Both the position numbers and the translations under genes were made by a program. The notes below the pieces were generated by a model. It ran no database searches. It saw nothing but the letters and a program-made list of their open reading frames with translations, and was not told where the DNA came from. From NCBI RefSeq assembly GCF_001761365.1, contig NZ_CP017477.1:3090001-3154000 (forward strand): a DNA stretch of 64,000 bases. Direction: 5' to 3'. Below are positions 37,689 through 46,181 of this stretch, piece by piece (position 1 is the first letter of the stretch; each line of letters opens with the position of its first letter). Source of the stretch: Polaribacter vadi (lineage in GTDB: Bacteria; Bacteroidota; Bacteroidia; Flavobacteriales; Flavobacteriaceae).

Positions 37689-38241
37689 AACTAGTACCTA
37701 TATGAAAAGTAGCGTTTTTAAAGCTATGATTTTATAGATATTCTATTGGTTCTTAAAAATACTTAAATTTTTTAAATAATAACTCAAGCAGCTATTTTTT
37801 ATATGGGCTGTTGTGTTTAGTATTTTCCATAATCCATCATATGAATAGTTTCGAGGATCATCTAAAAGATATCATCACTGACAGGTCTAGCAAATAGATG
37901 AAAATACGGAGTCTCGAAGACGCTACAATAGAACGCTTTTCAATTCACTTTTTTACTCTAATATGTTTTATATGCGTTTTATATGGAACGTCTTAGAGTG
38001 AAAGAATATTCAAGTTAAAGGCCAGATAATTAACAGAATACTTGACTTTCTCGTTTTTTTTAACTATCTTCAAACTGTAAAACGTTTCAATGTTTTGAGA
38101 GTGAACTCTCAACGATTTCAATCGTACAGTTTGATTTTCAAAAATCCTAAGTCAAAACCTTTAAAATTCTGCACTATAAACGCTTGAAAATTCGACAAAG
38201 TGTATTGAAAATTCCAAAAGTCTATCGATATTAAATACAAC
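37689..38241. repeat. 550-bp core-site unit, copy 1
   Basis: Runs from AACTAGTACC to AAATACAAC and lies between the AAC border of cassette 4 and the body of site 4. By eye it is identical to the other five copies. Internal features: a 63-nt palindrome (CAAACTGTA 38071..TACAGTTTG 38133, with TTGAGAGT-GA-ACTCTCAA inside at 38095-38112); on the plus strand short frames of 18 codons (37841-37897) and, in frame after a TAG, 32 codons (37898-37996); then a stem GAAAG..CAAGT/ACTTG.CTTTC ending in GTTTTTTTT (about 38001-38063). No frame of 60 codons or more. Confidence 0.9.
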
Positions 38242-38362
38242 GGTCTTGTATAAGAATAGTGCGGTTTTGTGTGCGAGGATTTTCCGAAGGAAAATCAGAC
38301 GTAACAAAATTGCACGAACTCTTGATTAAGCACTAAACTACGCATTATTTTTATACGTTGTT
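38239..38362. repeat. attC-like palindromic site 4
   Basis: 124 bp from the AAC shared with unit copy 1 to GTT 38360. Arms AACGGTCTTGTATAA and TTTTTATACGTTGTT; inner hairpin GATTTTCC..GGAAAATC. The closest relative is site 9. Confidence 0.8.
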
Positions 38363-39463
38363 GGGCATAGTTTTTTTTCTTTCGTATTCTCTTACTTCAA
38401 TTACTTTTGGTCTTAATTGAACAATTTTGTCATCCAATTTCAGGCGTTGAGATTTAGAATGCATATTTACTTTCTGTAATGATAAATTAATTTTTAAATC
38501 TGTTATTCCGAGAAATATTAATTCTTCATTTTCTTTATCACTTTTTTCAGGTGTATAGACCTCTTTATAGCTTTCATTCGGTTTTTGATATTTACTAGCT
38601 GAATTGGCAATATATTCAGCATATTCTTTTGTAGTTTTATGATTAAAGAAAATGTTATTAGTTGAATTTAAATACTGTAATATGTTCAGCTGGTCTATGC
38701 TTTTTACATCATTAATTTCGACAATTTTTTCTTTTCTATTTCCAGCTTTGTAAATGTTTTCGTCATAGAAAAACAATAAATATTCGGCATTTAATGGAAT
38801 CATCCATTGTGCTCCTAATGAGCCAAAACCATTGTGACTTCCGTGTCGCCATTTTCTCTTTTCTAAAAATTGGTTGTATTTCACAAGAGGATTGTCTGAT
38901 GTTATAAATGGTTTTTCAGATGAGTTTCTGATTAATTTATATTGTAAGTCCATACAATGCGAAATTAATCTTCTGGATTTTATTATCATTCTTTGAAAAC
39001 TCACGTCCTGCTTTTCAGAATCTTCAATCTGTTTGATAATATCCGAATTTTTATCAGCTCCTTTAGAAAGTAAATGTTCTTTAATTAATTTAGTACTATT
39101 TTGAAAATGAGTTTTTCTATTAGGATTTCTCAAATCCAAAAGAATTAAAAAGAACAGCATATCAACTTGGTCTGTTGACATATATTTTGGTAGAACTTGC
39201 TCATTTTTTATCTTTGAAAAGATAGGTGCTACTATTGATTCAATTTCTCCAAGCCAATCTTCTATTAATCCATCTTTTCCATAGAAAAATTTTTTCGATG
39301 CTTGAGTTTTTAGTTTAGAATCTCGTTTAAAATATTTGCTTTTTTTATTAAAAACTCCGATTTGGTTTTGATTGTCTTGATAAGAAAAATATCTTAAAAG
39401 AAATTTTGGAATGTAATGTTGATTTTTCTTCTCTGTATTCTCCAATCTCGTAGTTTTTCTCAA
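38351..39463 (-). CDS. Cassette 5 protein, DUF4238 family
   Basis: A 370-aa soluble protein with the DUF4238 signature: NQHYIPKFLLRYFSY near residues 14-28, then a GVFNKKSKYF motif, ...FITSDNPLVKYN near 190, and MIPLNAEYLLFFY near 225. The family is of unknown biochemistry; I recall it near defence genes. The C-terminus reads MPNNV: the codons pass through the CCCAAC border and the stop TAA is supplied by the GTATAA arm of site 4. Borders are GTTGGGC / GCCCAAC. Confidence 0.8.
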   Translation of the reverse strand: MRKTTRLENTEKKNQHYIPKFLLRYFSYQDNQNQIGVFNKKSKYFKRDSKLKTQASKKFFYGKDGLIEDWLGEIESIVAPIFSKIKNEQVLPKYMSTDQVDMLFFLILLDLRNPNRKTHFQNSTKLIKEHLLSKGADKNSDIIKQIEDSEKQDVSFQRMIIKSRRLISHCMDLQYKLIRNSSEKPFITSDNPLVKYNQFLEKRKWRHGSHNGFGSLGAQWMIPLNAEYLLFFYDENIYKAGNRKEKIVEINDVKSIDQLNILQYLNSTNNIFFNHKTTKEYAEYIANSASKYQKPNESYKEVYTPEKSDKENEELIFLGITDLKINLSLQKVNMHSKSQRLKLDDKIVQLRPKVIEVREYERKKTMPNNV

Positions 39464-39472
39464 ATTATGCCC

Positions 39473-39595
39473 AACGTTGAGTGTATGGTGTCGTAAGGGA
39501 TTGCGGGCTTCAAATTTATCAAGTTACCACCCAAAGTTGATGCGGGTGTTGCCGCTCGAAAACCTCTGAAACCCTTATGCACTATACACATTGTT
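39473..39595. repeat. attC-like palindromic site 5 (most divergent)
   Basis: 123 bp. AACGTTGAGTGTATGGTGTCGTAAGGG-type left arm pairs with CCCTTATGCACTATACACATTGTT on the right. The sequence between differs from the common inner hairpin, but the outer pairing is kept. Confidence 0.75.
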
Positions 39596-39611
39596 ATGGG
39601 GCGTATTTTGT

Positions 39612-40349
39612 TCATTTATGTATTTGAATAGAACTTTGAGTTAAAAGTGTCTCAAATTTTAAATCTTTGTCGTTAGGGTTTTTGATGAAAACTATTTTAG
39701 GCATTTGAGATTCTAGTTCAATAAAATCAAGTACACCATTTTTAATGACAATTGAAAATAGTTCACTGTATGAACTATTTGCTGGTAGATTTTTTCCTAA
39801 AAGTAAGCTTATAGCATAATTAGGTTTTAAGTCTTCAATTGATTCAAGTCTTGATATATTCCTATCATTAGCCAACAGCCATTTTCCTTCACAATCTTTT
39901 AAGGTTATGACCGTAATGTATGAAGTGATTGAACTATCTCCATAAGTCCCCATACAAATAGAAGCATGATTTTGTCCTTTATATACAAAGTACAATGTGT
40001 AATAAATATCTAGAAAAAGATTCTCTCTAAATTCTTTTTTATTTCTGTTTTCCAAAGTTCTTTCACTAGGAAAACCATCATAATAATCATCTGATATTAA
40101 TGCATGGCCGACTTCATATGTAGTGAAGGAAGTAAACAACTGAATCGCTTTCTCTGGTGTTTCTATTTGTTCGGGTGTAAACTTTTTTATATCTAAAATT
40201 TCTAGCTCCAATACTGGCTGATAGAAGTCTACAGAATCAATAGTTATATTAATATCTTTGGATAGAATAGCTTGTAAAGGTTTATCCAGTTGAGCAACAA
40301 TATTTACTGAAATCAAAAGAGTTGCAAATAGTTGTATTATCCTTTTCAT
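39612..40349 (-). CDS. Cassette 6 secreted protein, unknown function
   Basis: 245 aa with a signal peptide (MKRIIQLFATLLISVNIVAQ). The mature part shows no recognised domain; there is a mixed alpha/beta pattern with Tyr-rich YFVYKGQNHASICMGTYGDSS and a C-terminal strand MPKIVFIKNPNDKDLKFETLL. Cassette borders are GTTATGGGGC / GCCCCATAAC, one of the longest border pairs in the array. Confidence 0.62.
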   Translation of the reverse strand: MKRIIQLFATLLISVNIVAQLDKPLQAILSKDINITIDSVDFYQPVLELEILDIKKFTPEQIETPEKAIQLFTSFTTYEVGHALISDDYYDGFPSERTLENRNKKEFRENLFLDIYYTLYFVYKGQNHASICMGTYGDSSITSYITVITLKDCEGKWLLANDRNISRLESIEDLKPNYAISLLLGKNLPANSSYSELFSIVIKNGVLDFIELESQMPKIVFIKNPNDKDLKFETLLTQSSIQIHK

Positions 40350-40394
40350 ATTTTTTCTTTAGTATTCCTTCTGTGAGTTTTATTTATGCCCCAT

Positions 40395-40520
40395 AACGTG
40401 TTTGTGTAGGAAAAGTTGCGTTGTTTAAGCAATAAAGTTAGTAAATAAAACACGAACCAAGAAAATCCGTGAGGATTTTCGTAAGTAGGCTTTTACTAGC
40501 AATTTTTTTTACACGGTGTT
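40395..40520. repeat. attC-like palindromic site 6
   Basis: 126 bp. AACGTGTTTGTGTAGG and TTTACACGGTGTT arms; inner hairpin GAAAATCCGTGAGGATTTTC followed by gtaagtaggc. Confidence 0.82.
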
Positions 40521-40533
40521 GTAAGCAGTTTTT

Positions 40534-41058
40534 TTAAATCATTCTTGTCAAGTAAATTAAAAAAAATATTCCAATACTTAAAAGCCAAGATTGCTTATTT
40601 ATATTATTCATAATTCTTATTGGTTTTAATGAAAGAAAAACGATAAAAGTTAAACTCAAAATAAGTCCAATTCCACTATAGATTTGGATCCAATATTCTG
40701 ACCCAATTACTGTCACAGTTACATCTCGAATTCCATAAATTGTTATTGGAATTAAAATCAAAGCTGTTATAATCCAACTAATATAGCTTAAATTCCAGCC
40801 AATTTTTTTCTTCAAGACAATTAAAATTCCAGATGTAATAAATAAAATTCCTATTATGAAGGGAAACCGATTACTATTATGTAAAAGCAAATCAATCAAA
40901 GAAATATCATATTTTGGAAATCCACTTTGTTCAGATAGTTTTTCCATATGGGAAATTTGACTTTGCGTAAATTCAAAAATTTTATAAATAATAATCAAAC
41001 CAAAAATTAGATTAATTATTCCAAGTATTTTATATGTTTTATTCCAGGTTTTGTTCAT
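40534..41058 (-). CDS. Cassette 7 membrane protein, unknown function
   Basis: 174 aa with four or five hydrophobic helices (about residues 9-27, 50-72, 82-103, 118-145, 155-172) and short loops. No family recognised. The start lies 124 bp from the cassette border, the longest leader in the array. Borders are GTTGTAAGC / GCTTACAAC. A 550-bp unit lies upstream. Confidence 0.62.
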   Translation of the reverse strand: MNKTWNKTYKILGIINLIFGLIIIYKIFEFTQSQISHMEKLSEQSGFPKYDISLIDLLLHNSNRFPFIIGILFITSGILIVLKKKIGWNLSYISWIITALILIPITIYGIRDVTVTVIGSEYWIQIYSGIGLILSLTFIVFLSLKPIRIMNNINKQSWLLSIGIFFLIYLTRMI

Positions 41059-41181
41059 TCATTCTCGACAAAAGTCAAATTTTATTATTTATATTCAGTT
41101 AATTATGGTTTTTCAAGTTTTAGAATCTTTTTTCTTTTGTTAGTTCGAAAAATTAATCGGATTCTGATTTTAATTGCTTAC

Positions 41182-41734
41182 AACTAGTACCTATATGAAA
41201 AGTAGCGTTTTTAAAGCTATGATTTTATAGATATTCTATTGGTTCTTAAAAATACTTAAATTTTTTAAATAATAACTCAAGCAGCTATTTTTTATATGGG
41301 CTGTTGTGTTTAGTATTTTCCATAATCCATCATATGAATAGTTTCGAGGATCATCTAAAAGATATCATCACTGACAGGTCTAGCAAATAGATGAAAATAC
41401 GGAGTCTCGAAGACGCTACAATAGAACGCTTTTCAATTCACTTTTTTACTCTAATATGTTTTATATGCGTTTTATATGGAACGTCTTAGAGTGAAAGAAT
41501 ATTCAAGTTAAAGGCCAGATAATTAACAGAATACTTGACTTTCTCGTTTTTTTTAACTATCTTCAAACTGTAAAACGTTTCAATGTTTTGAGAGTGAACT
41601 CTCAACGATTTCAATCGTACAGTTTGATTTTCAAAAATCCTAAGTCAAAACCTTTAAAATTCTGCACTATAAACGCTTGAAAATTCGACAAAGTGTATTG
41701 AAAATTCCAAAAGTCTATCGATATTAAATACAAC
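41182..41734. repeat. 550-bp core-site unit, copy 2
   Basis: Same length (553 bp with both AAC ends) and, by eye, same sequence as copy 1. It joins the TTACAAC border of cassette 7 to the CGTG start of site 7. Confidence 0.9.
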
Positions 41735-41853
41735 GTGTTGTGTATGGTTAGTTGCGTTGGCAGGAACTAAGTTACTAAAAGAAAACGAACCAGAGGAAAA
41801 TCCGTAGGATTTTCCGAGTACACACAGACTAGCAATTGATTATACACGTTGTT
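41732..41853. repeat. attC-like palindromic site 7
   Basis: 122 bp, shortest of the set. AACGTGTTGTGTATGGTTAGTTGCG and AGCAATTGATTATACACGTTGTT arms; inner hairpin GAAAATCCGTAGGATTTTC. Confidence 0.82.
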
Positions 41854-41864
41854 GTACGCAGTAT

Positions 41865-42695
41865 TTATTTTCTTTTTTTTCTATTCATATTGAATTTCGT
41901 GTCGCTTATTTTGCTTTCATATAATTCTATATTATTTTCAATGCAAAATTGGTTTATTTTCTCATAGTCATTTTTCGAAATATTTGCACCAGTAACTATT
42001 TCTTTTATTATTTTATGTGGGACTCTAAATAGAAAAATGTCAAAAGGTTCATTTTTTATTCGCTTATCCGATTTATCTAATGAAGCTAAAACTCTTTCTT
42101 CTTCTTCATATTTCCAATCTAATGATTTCGTTAGAAGCACGTTCGGATTAATTTTCACTCCTCTTTCAATTGGTATTTTAATTCTGTTTTCATCGTAAAT
42201 GACTGGTTGAAAAATATAGTTTGGGTCAATTGATTTAGAATCTCGCATAAAAAAATCTGCTGTTCTGTCAAATCCAACACAAAAACCTTTATGAGAATTA
42301 GTATAGTGTGACCACATAAGAGTGCTATTCCATCTGCGAGATAAAGAGAAAATTCCAAGTTTAGAATTAATGTTAATATTCGAGTCTTTATAAAAATCTT
42401 TTCTTAAATTTTTAGGACTGTCCTTTTTTATATCAGTTATAATAGTTTTATATTTCCTTATTAATTTGTTTTTATAATCTATTCGCTCACTTTTAGATAG
42501 TTTCATTTTCTTTAAACTATCAATTTCCATTTTTGAAACTTTATTAATAATTTCTATTGTTTCTTCAACTGTCGGATAAACAGGAAGACATTCAAAAGGG
42601 TCATTTAAATCTCCAGGTTGCGTAAATCTCAATAATTCATTTTCTAAATATGTTATTCTTTCAGAAGGTAGATATTTATAAATGATGTTCGACAT
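41865..42695 (-). CDS. Cassette 8 protein, DUF2971 family
   Basis: 276 aa from the ATG at 42695 (MSNIIYKYLPSERITYLEN). The frame is open further upstream into site 8, but that part would lie in the palindrome. DUF2971 hallmarks: LRFTQPGDLNDPFEC near residues 20-34, SLSRRWNSTLMWSHYTNSHKGFCVGF near 115-140, and LDWKYEEEERV near 195. Function unknown; I recall family members near defence islands. Borders are GTTGTACGC / GCGTACAAC. Confidence 0.82.
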   Translation of the reverse strand: MSNIIYKYLPSERITYLENELLRFTQPGDLNDPFECLPVYPTVEETIEIINKVSKMEIDSLKKMKLSKSERIDYKNKLIRKYKTIITDIKKDSPKNLRKDFYKDSNININSKLGIFSLSRRWNSTLMWSHYTNSHKGFCVGFDRTADFFMRDSKSIDPNYIFQPVIYDENRIKIPIERGVKINPNVLLTKSLDWKYEEEERVLASLDKSDKRIKNEPFDIFLFRVPHKIIKEIVTGANISKNDYEKINQFCIENNIELYESKISDTKFNMNRKKRK

Positions 42696-42721
42696 AAAGT
42701 TGGTGTGGTTATATTGCGTAC

Positions 42722-42847
42722 AACGTGTTTTTGTATGGTTTGTTGCGGATTTAAGCACTAAAGTTAATGAATAAAACACGAACCAAGAAAATCCGCGAGG
42801 ATTTTCGTAAGTAAGCAATTTGCAAGCAATAAATTATACAAGGTGTT
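42722..42847. repeat. attC-like palindromic site 8
   Basis: 126 bp. AACGTGTTTTTGTATGGTTTGTTGCG and AGCAATAAATTATACAAGGTGTT arms; inner hairpin GAAAATCCGCGAGGATTTTC then gtaagtaagc. Confidence 0.82.
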
Positions 42848-42901
42848 GGCAACTGGCTTTTATTCTTTTTTCAATTCGTTCAAGTTCTTTTTCTACTAAT
42901 T

Positions 42902-43204
42902 CTATTTTAATTTTCTCTTTATTTTTTTCCAAAATTCAGTTGGTATTTTTAAAACAGAATCTAATAAATCTCCTTCATATAAATTCCCTTCTGCTAATAT
43001 ATTCAGCTCAAGTTTTTTTAATGCAATTCCAATTAAAAACTCAATTCCGATTTTTTGGGAAATCATAAGTCTAATTTGTTCAACTGTCAATTCAGAAAGT
43101 TTGATTTTTCTATATTCAAAGCATTTCTCAATTAAATTAGTTGGAAATTCAGATTCTTTTTTCCAATAATTCTTTTCTAATTGTTCGATTGATTTTTCTA
43201 ACAT
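42902..43204 (-). CDS. Cassette 9 CdiI-type immunity protein
   Basis: A 100-aa protein matching the contact-dependent growth inhibition immunity family (CdiI_2 type): SIEQLEKNYWKKESEFPTNLIEKCFEYRKIKLSELTVEQIRLMI-like N-terminus, QKIGIEFLIGIALKKLELNI in the middle, and the typical NLYEGDLLDSVLKIPTEFWKK end. Such proteins neutralise a specific toxin delivered by neighbours. No toxin gene is in the array, so it would be an orphan immunity gene. It is the second gene of a two-gene cassette, one base after the membrane protein stop. Confidence 0.75.
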   Translation of the reverse strand: MLEKSIEQLEKNYWKKESEFPTNLIEKCFEYRKIKLSELTVEQIRLMISQKIGIEFLIGIALKKLELNILAEGNLYEGDLLDSVLKIPTEFWKKIKRKLK

Positions 43205-43205
43205 T

Positions 43206-43631
43206 TTAATTCATTTTTTGATATTTTCTAAATATTAGAAAAATAGAATTTAAAGATGAAATTAAAAATGGAATACTTGTCCAAAAAGCTATTTCGTAAA
43301 CAGAATTATGACTCCAATTTCCAGATGATAGAAAATAGACTGAAGTCCACAAAAGTAAAATTCCAGCAATTTCAAGTATTCGTTTATAGAATTCAGGTTT
43401 TAGAAAAATACTTATAATTAAAAATACTTTTCCAATTAGTGAGATAAATCCAATTGACATAATTTTATCGTTGAATTCTCCACTCAAAGTAAATCCATAA
43501 TCGTCAATTAAATTTGGAATACTTGCGATATCTATAATTCCCATTATTCCAATTCCGTGACCAACTCCAAGAATTATAAATGAATGCAGAATTATTGTAA
43601 TTATTATAGATTTCGTTTTAATTTTTTTCAA
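43206..43631 (-). CDS. Cassette 9 membrane protein, first gene
   Basis: 141 aa with four hydrophobic helices (about 8-30, 55-78, 83-103, 112-133), small loops and a Lys-rich N-terminus. No family recognised. It starts 40 bp inside the border (GTTGGCAAC / GTTGCCAAC) and is directly followed by the immunity-type gene, so the two are co-transcribed. Confidence 0.62.
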   Translation of the reverse strand: MKKIKTKSIIITIILHSFIILGVGHGIGIMGIIDIASIPNLIDDYGFTLSGEFNDKIMSIGFISLIGKVFLIISIFLKPEFYKRILEIAGILLLWTSVYFLSSGNWSHNSVYEIAFWTSIPFLISSLNSIFLIFRKYQKMN

Positions 43632-43670
43632 GGTTATTATTTTTCAACGTGCTGATTTTTGCTTGTTGCC

Positions 43671-43795
43671 AACGGTCTTGTGTATGGAAAGTTGCGGTTT
43701 TGTATGCGAGGATTTTCCGCAGGAAAATCAGACGTAACAAAAATGCAACTACCTTTGTTTAAGCACTAATTTAGCAATTTTTTATACACGTTGTT
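43671..43795. repeat. attC-like palindromic site 9
   Basis: 125 bp. AACGGTCTTGTGTATGGAAAGTTGCG and AGCAATTTTTTATACACGTTGTT arms; inner hairpin GATTTTCC..GGAAAATC as in site 4. Confidence 0.82.
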
Positions 43796-44351
43796 GTAAC
43801 ACGTTTTTTATTCCGCTAAATATTTCATTCAGTTCTATTTCTCTTTTTTCAATTCCGTCCATTTTGTCAATCTTTTGTCCGAATATTTTATTCCAAAAAC
43901 CTCTTTTTGTAAAGTTATATGAATAGTTAAAGTTCGAGTCAGATTCCGCAATATATAGTTTGGATTTCAGGATTTTGTTATTTTTCACGAATTGAACTTC
44001 TTTTCCTTTTAATCCGCTTTTGAGTATTGAGAGAATTCCGTTTCTATTTCGCTCATTAAATTCCAATGCAGGATTTCCATATTCAGCAGGTTCGTTAAAT
44101 TGGTATTGATAAAAATATTCTCCTTCTACATATTTGTTATAACCAGGAACAGTCGGATTGAAAATATGCAAATAGATAAGTAAATTTTCTTTTAAATATC
44201 CAAATCGAATTTCAGTCAAAGAATTTTTGTCAGTCGATTTAAATGTCTCAATTTCCGCTTCTCCTTTGAATTCAGTTATTGGATTTTCAAATTGTCCACT
44301 GTCAATTAAAATTTGGTTAATAAACTCTTTCCAATCTTTAAATTCCTGCAT
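43782..44351 (-). CDS. Cassette 10 protein, unknown function
   Basis: 189-aa soluble protein. N-terminal helix (FKDWKEFINQILIDSGQ), a beta-rich centre (EAEIETFKSTDKNSLTEIRFGYLKENLLIYLHIFNP) and a C-terminal helix. No family recognised. It ends LQQRV: the codons cross the TTACAAC border and the stop TAA is provided by the GTATAA arm of site 9, like the DUF4238 gene. Borders are GTTGTAACACG / GTGTTACAAC. A 550-bp unit lies upstream. Confidence 0.62.
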   Translation of the reverse strand: MQEFKDWKEFINQILIDSGQFENPITEFKGEAEIETFKSTDKNSLTEIRFGYLKENLLIYLHIFNPTVPGYNKYVEGEYFYQYQFNEPAEYGNPALEFNERNRNGILSILKSGLKGKEVQFVKNNKILKSKLYIAESDSNFNYSYNFTKRGFWNKIFGQKIDKMDGIEKREIELNEIFSGIKNVLQQRV

Positions 44352-44377
44352 TTTATTGATTTGGTCAAATGTGTTAC

Positions 44378-44930
44378 AACTAGTACCTATATGAAAAGTA
44401 GCGTTTTTAAAGCTATGATTTTATAGATATTCTATTGGTTCTTAAAAATACTTAAATTTTTTAAATAATAACTCAAGCAGCTATTTTTTATATGGGCTGT
44501 TGTGTTTAGTATTTTCCATAATCCATCATATGAATAGTTTCGAGGATCATCTAAAAGATATCATCACTGACAGGTCTAGCAAATAGATGAAAATACGGAG
44601 TCTCGAAGACGCTACAATAGAACGCTTTTCAATTCACTTTTTTACTCTAATATGTTTTATATGCGTTTTATATGGAACGTCTTAGAGTGAAAGAATATTC
44701 AAGTTAAAGGCCAGATAATTAACAGAATACTTGACTTTCTCGTTTTTTTTAACTATCTTCAAACTGTAAAACGTTTCAATGTTTTGAGAGTGAACTCTCA
44801 ACGATTTCAATCGTACAGTTTGATTTTCAAAAATCCTAAGTCAAAACCTTTAAAATTCTGCACTATAAACGCTTGAAAATTCGACAAAGTGTATTGAAAA
44901 TTCCAAAAGTCTATCGATATTAAATACAAC
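44378..44930. repeat. 550-bp core-site unit, copy 3
   Basis: 553 bp including both AAC ends, identical by eye to copy 1, between cassette 10 and site 10. Confidence 0.9.
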
Positions 44931-45051
44931 GGTTTTGTATATGATACGTTGCGTGTGTAAGCAACTAATTTAGCAAATAAAAACCGAATAGAATATTCCG
45001 AAGGAATATTCGTAAGTAGGCTAGAACTAGCAATGGATTATATACCTTGTT
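44928..45051. repeat. attC-like palindromic site 10
   Basis: 124 bp. AACGGTTTTGTATATGATACGTTGCG and AGCAATGGATTATATACCTTGTT arms; the inner hairpin is changed to GAATATTCC..GGAATATTC on both sides, a compensated variant. Confidence 0.82.
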
Positions 45052-45063
45052 GCCACACGTTTT

Positions 45064-46038
45064 TTATTTCCAATAACTTATTTTTCTTGAATCAACATAA
45101 ATTGGAATGAATTCCTTTGAATTATTAAAATGTTCTTTCATTGATACATTTTTCTTAATCCAATTCCCATTTTCATCAAATTCATAGTCAAATTTCAATT
45201 CACGATGTAATTTTGAATCTTCATATTCTTTTGAGTTGATTACATTGTAAAGTATGTCAAACTCTGTAACATTATTTAAATGCTTTTTTAAATCGGCTGA
45301 TATTGTATAAGAAGTTTGTTTAGAAATTCGTCCGTTTTTCCATTCAGTTTCGCTTATCATTTCAACCCATTCTGTCTTATGTGAAGACTCAATTAAATTG
45401 TCGTTGTCGTCATACTTGTTGCGAATAGTTATTGCTGATTTGTCATTTCCTTTTTCTTTTTGAGTTGCAAGTACAAGTTTATTATTATCATTAAAGGTTT
45501 GTTCGCTGTTTACTACAGTCGTATCATTTCCTTTAACAGAAATTCGTTTTATTTGATAATCATTTTTTCCATAATAAAAAGTTGTTTTATGGTCAATTGT
45601 ATCATTAACGAAAACACTCAATTCACTCGTGTTTTTGATAGTATCATATTTCGAAATTTGAACAATATTCGATTCGTTTAATTTGTTAATAGAAACACTT
45701 TTTATGAACTCTTGGTTTTTGTTATAATCAATAACATTGGTTTGTGTAATTTCTCCATAATTATCGAAGTATTCTACTTTTTTCAATTCCCCAAAATCGG
45801 TATATTCTTCTATTTTGTTCAGAATAGGTTTATCCTCATTTTCTGTGTTCTGAAAAGTTGTTTTGTAATATTCAATTTTTTTAACTTTTCCATACAGATT
45901 GTTTCCTTGTAAAGCGTTTTTCGAATCTGAATAAATTGGCTGTAAATCAGTTCTCAATTCCGTTTTATTTTGGCAATTAAATAAAATAATTGACAGTAAA
46001 GTCAGTAAGTGAATTTTTCTCAATGTTCTTATTTTCAA
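45064..46038 (-). CDS. Cassette 11 lipoprotein, unknown function
   Basis: About 324 aa from a TTG start at 46038 that gives the signal KIRTLRKIHLLTLLSIILFNC. A second TTG at 46023 is possible, and the frame's ATG at 46083 lies inside site 11. The mature part is rich in short repeated units of the RHS/YD or MORN-like style (KKIEYYKTTFQNTENEDK, GELKKVEYFDNYGEITQ, DDNDNLIESSHK, DENGNWIKK), suggesting a surface beta structure. Borders are GTTGCCACACG / GTGTGGCAAC (partly complementary). Confidence 0.65.
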   Translation of the reverse strand: MKIRTLRKIHLLTLLSIILFNCQNKTELRTDLQPIYSDSKNALQGNNLYGKVKKIEYYKTTFQNTENEDKPILNKIEEYTDFGELKKVEYFDNYGEITQTNVIDYNKNQEFIKSVSINKLNESNIVQISKYDTIKNTSELSVFVNDTIDHKTTFYYGKNDYQIKRISVKGNDTTVVNSEQTFNDNNKLVLATQKEKGNDKSAITIRNKYDDNDNLIESSHKTEWVEMISETEWKNGRISKQTSYTISADLKKHLNNVTEFDILYNVINSKEYEDSKLHRELKFDYEFDENGNWIKKNVSMKEHFNNSKEFIPIYVDSRKISYWK

Positions 46039-46047
46039 ATGTGTGGC

Positions 46048-46173
46048 AACGTTAGGTGTATGGTTAGTTGCGTGGTTAAGCAACTAATTTAGTAAACAAA
46101 AACGAACGCGAGAAAATTCCGAAGGAATTTTCCAAATAAGCACTTGCCAAAGCAATTAATTATACACGGTGTT
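46048..46173. repeat. attC-like palindromic site 11
   Basis: 126 bp. AACGTTAGGTGTATGGTTAGTTGCG and AGCAATTAATTATACACGGTGTT arms; inner hairpin GAAAATTCC..GGAATTTTC. Confidence 0.82.
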
Positions 46174-46181
46174 GGCAATAG

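Noticed and set aside
42696..42818. N-terminal extension of the DUF2971 protein
   Set aside because: It lies in palindromic site 8; the family N-terminus begins at the ATG at 42695.
45460..45912. Two plus-strand open frames inside the cassette 11 lipoprotein gene
   Set aside because: They are antisense shadows with low-complexity Phe/Ile/Asn products and no family resemblance.
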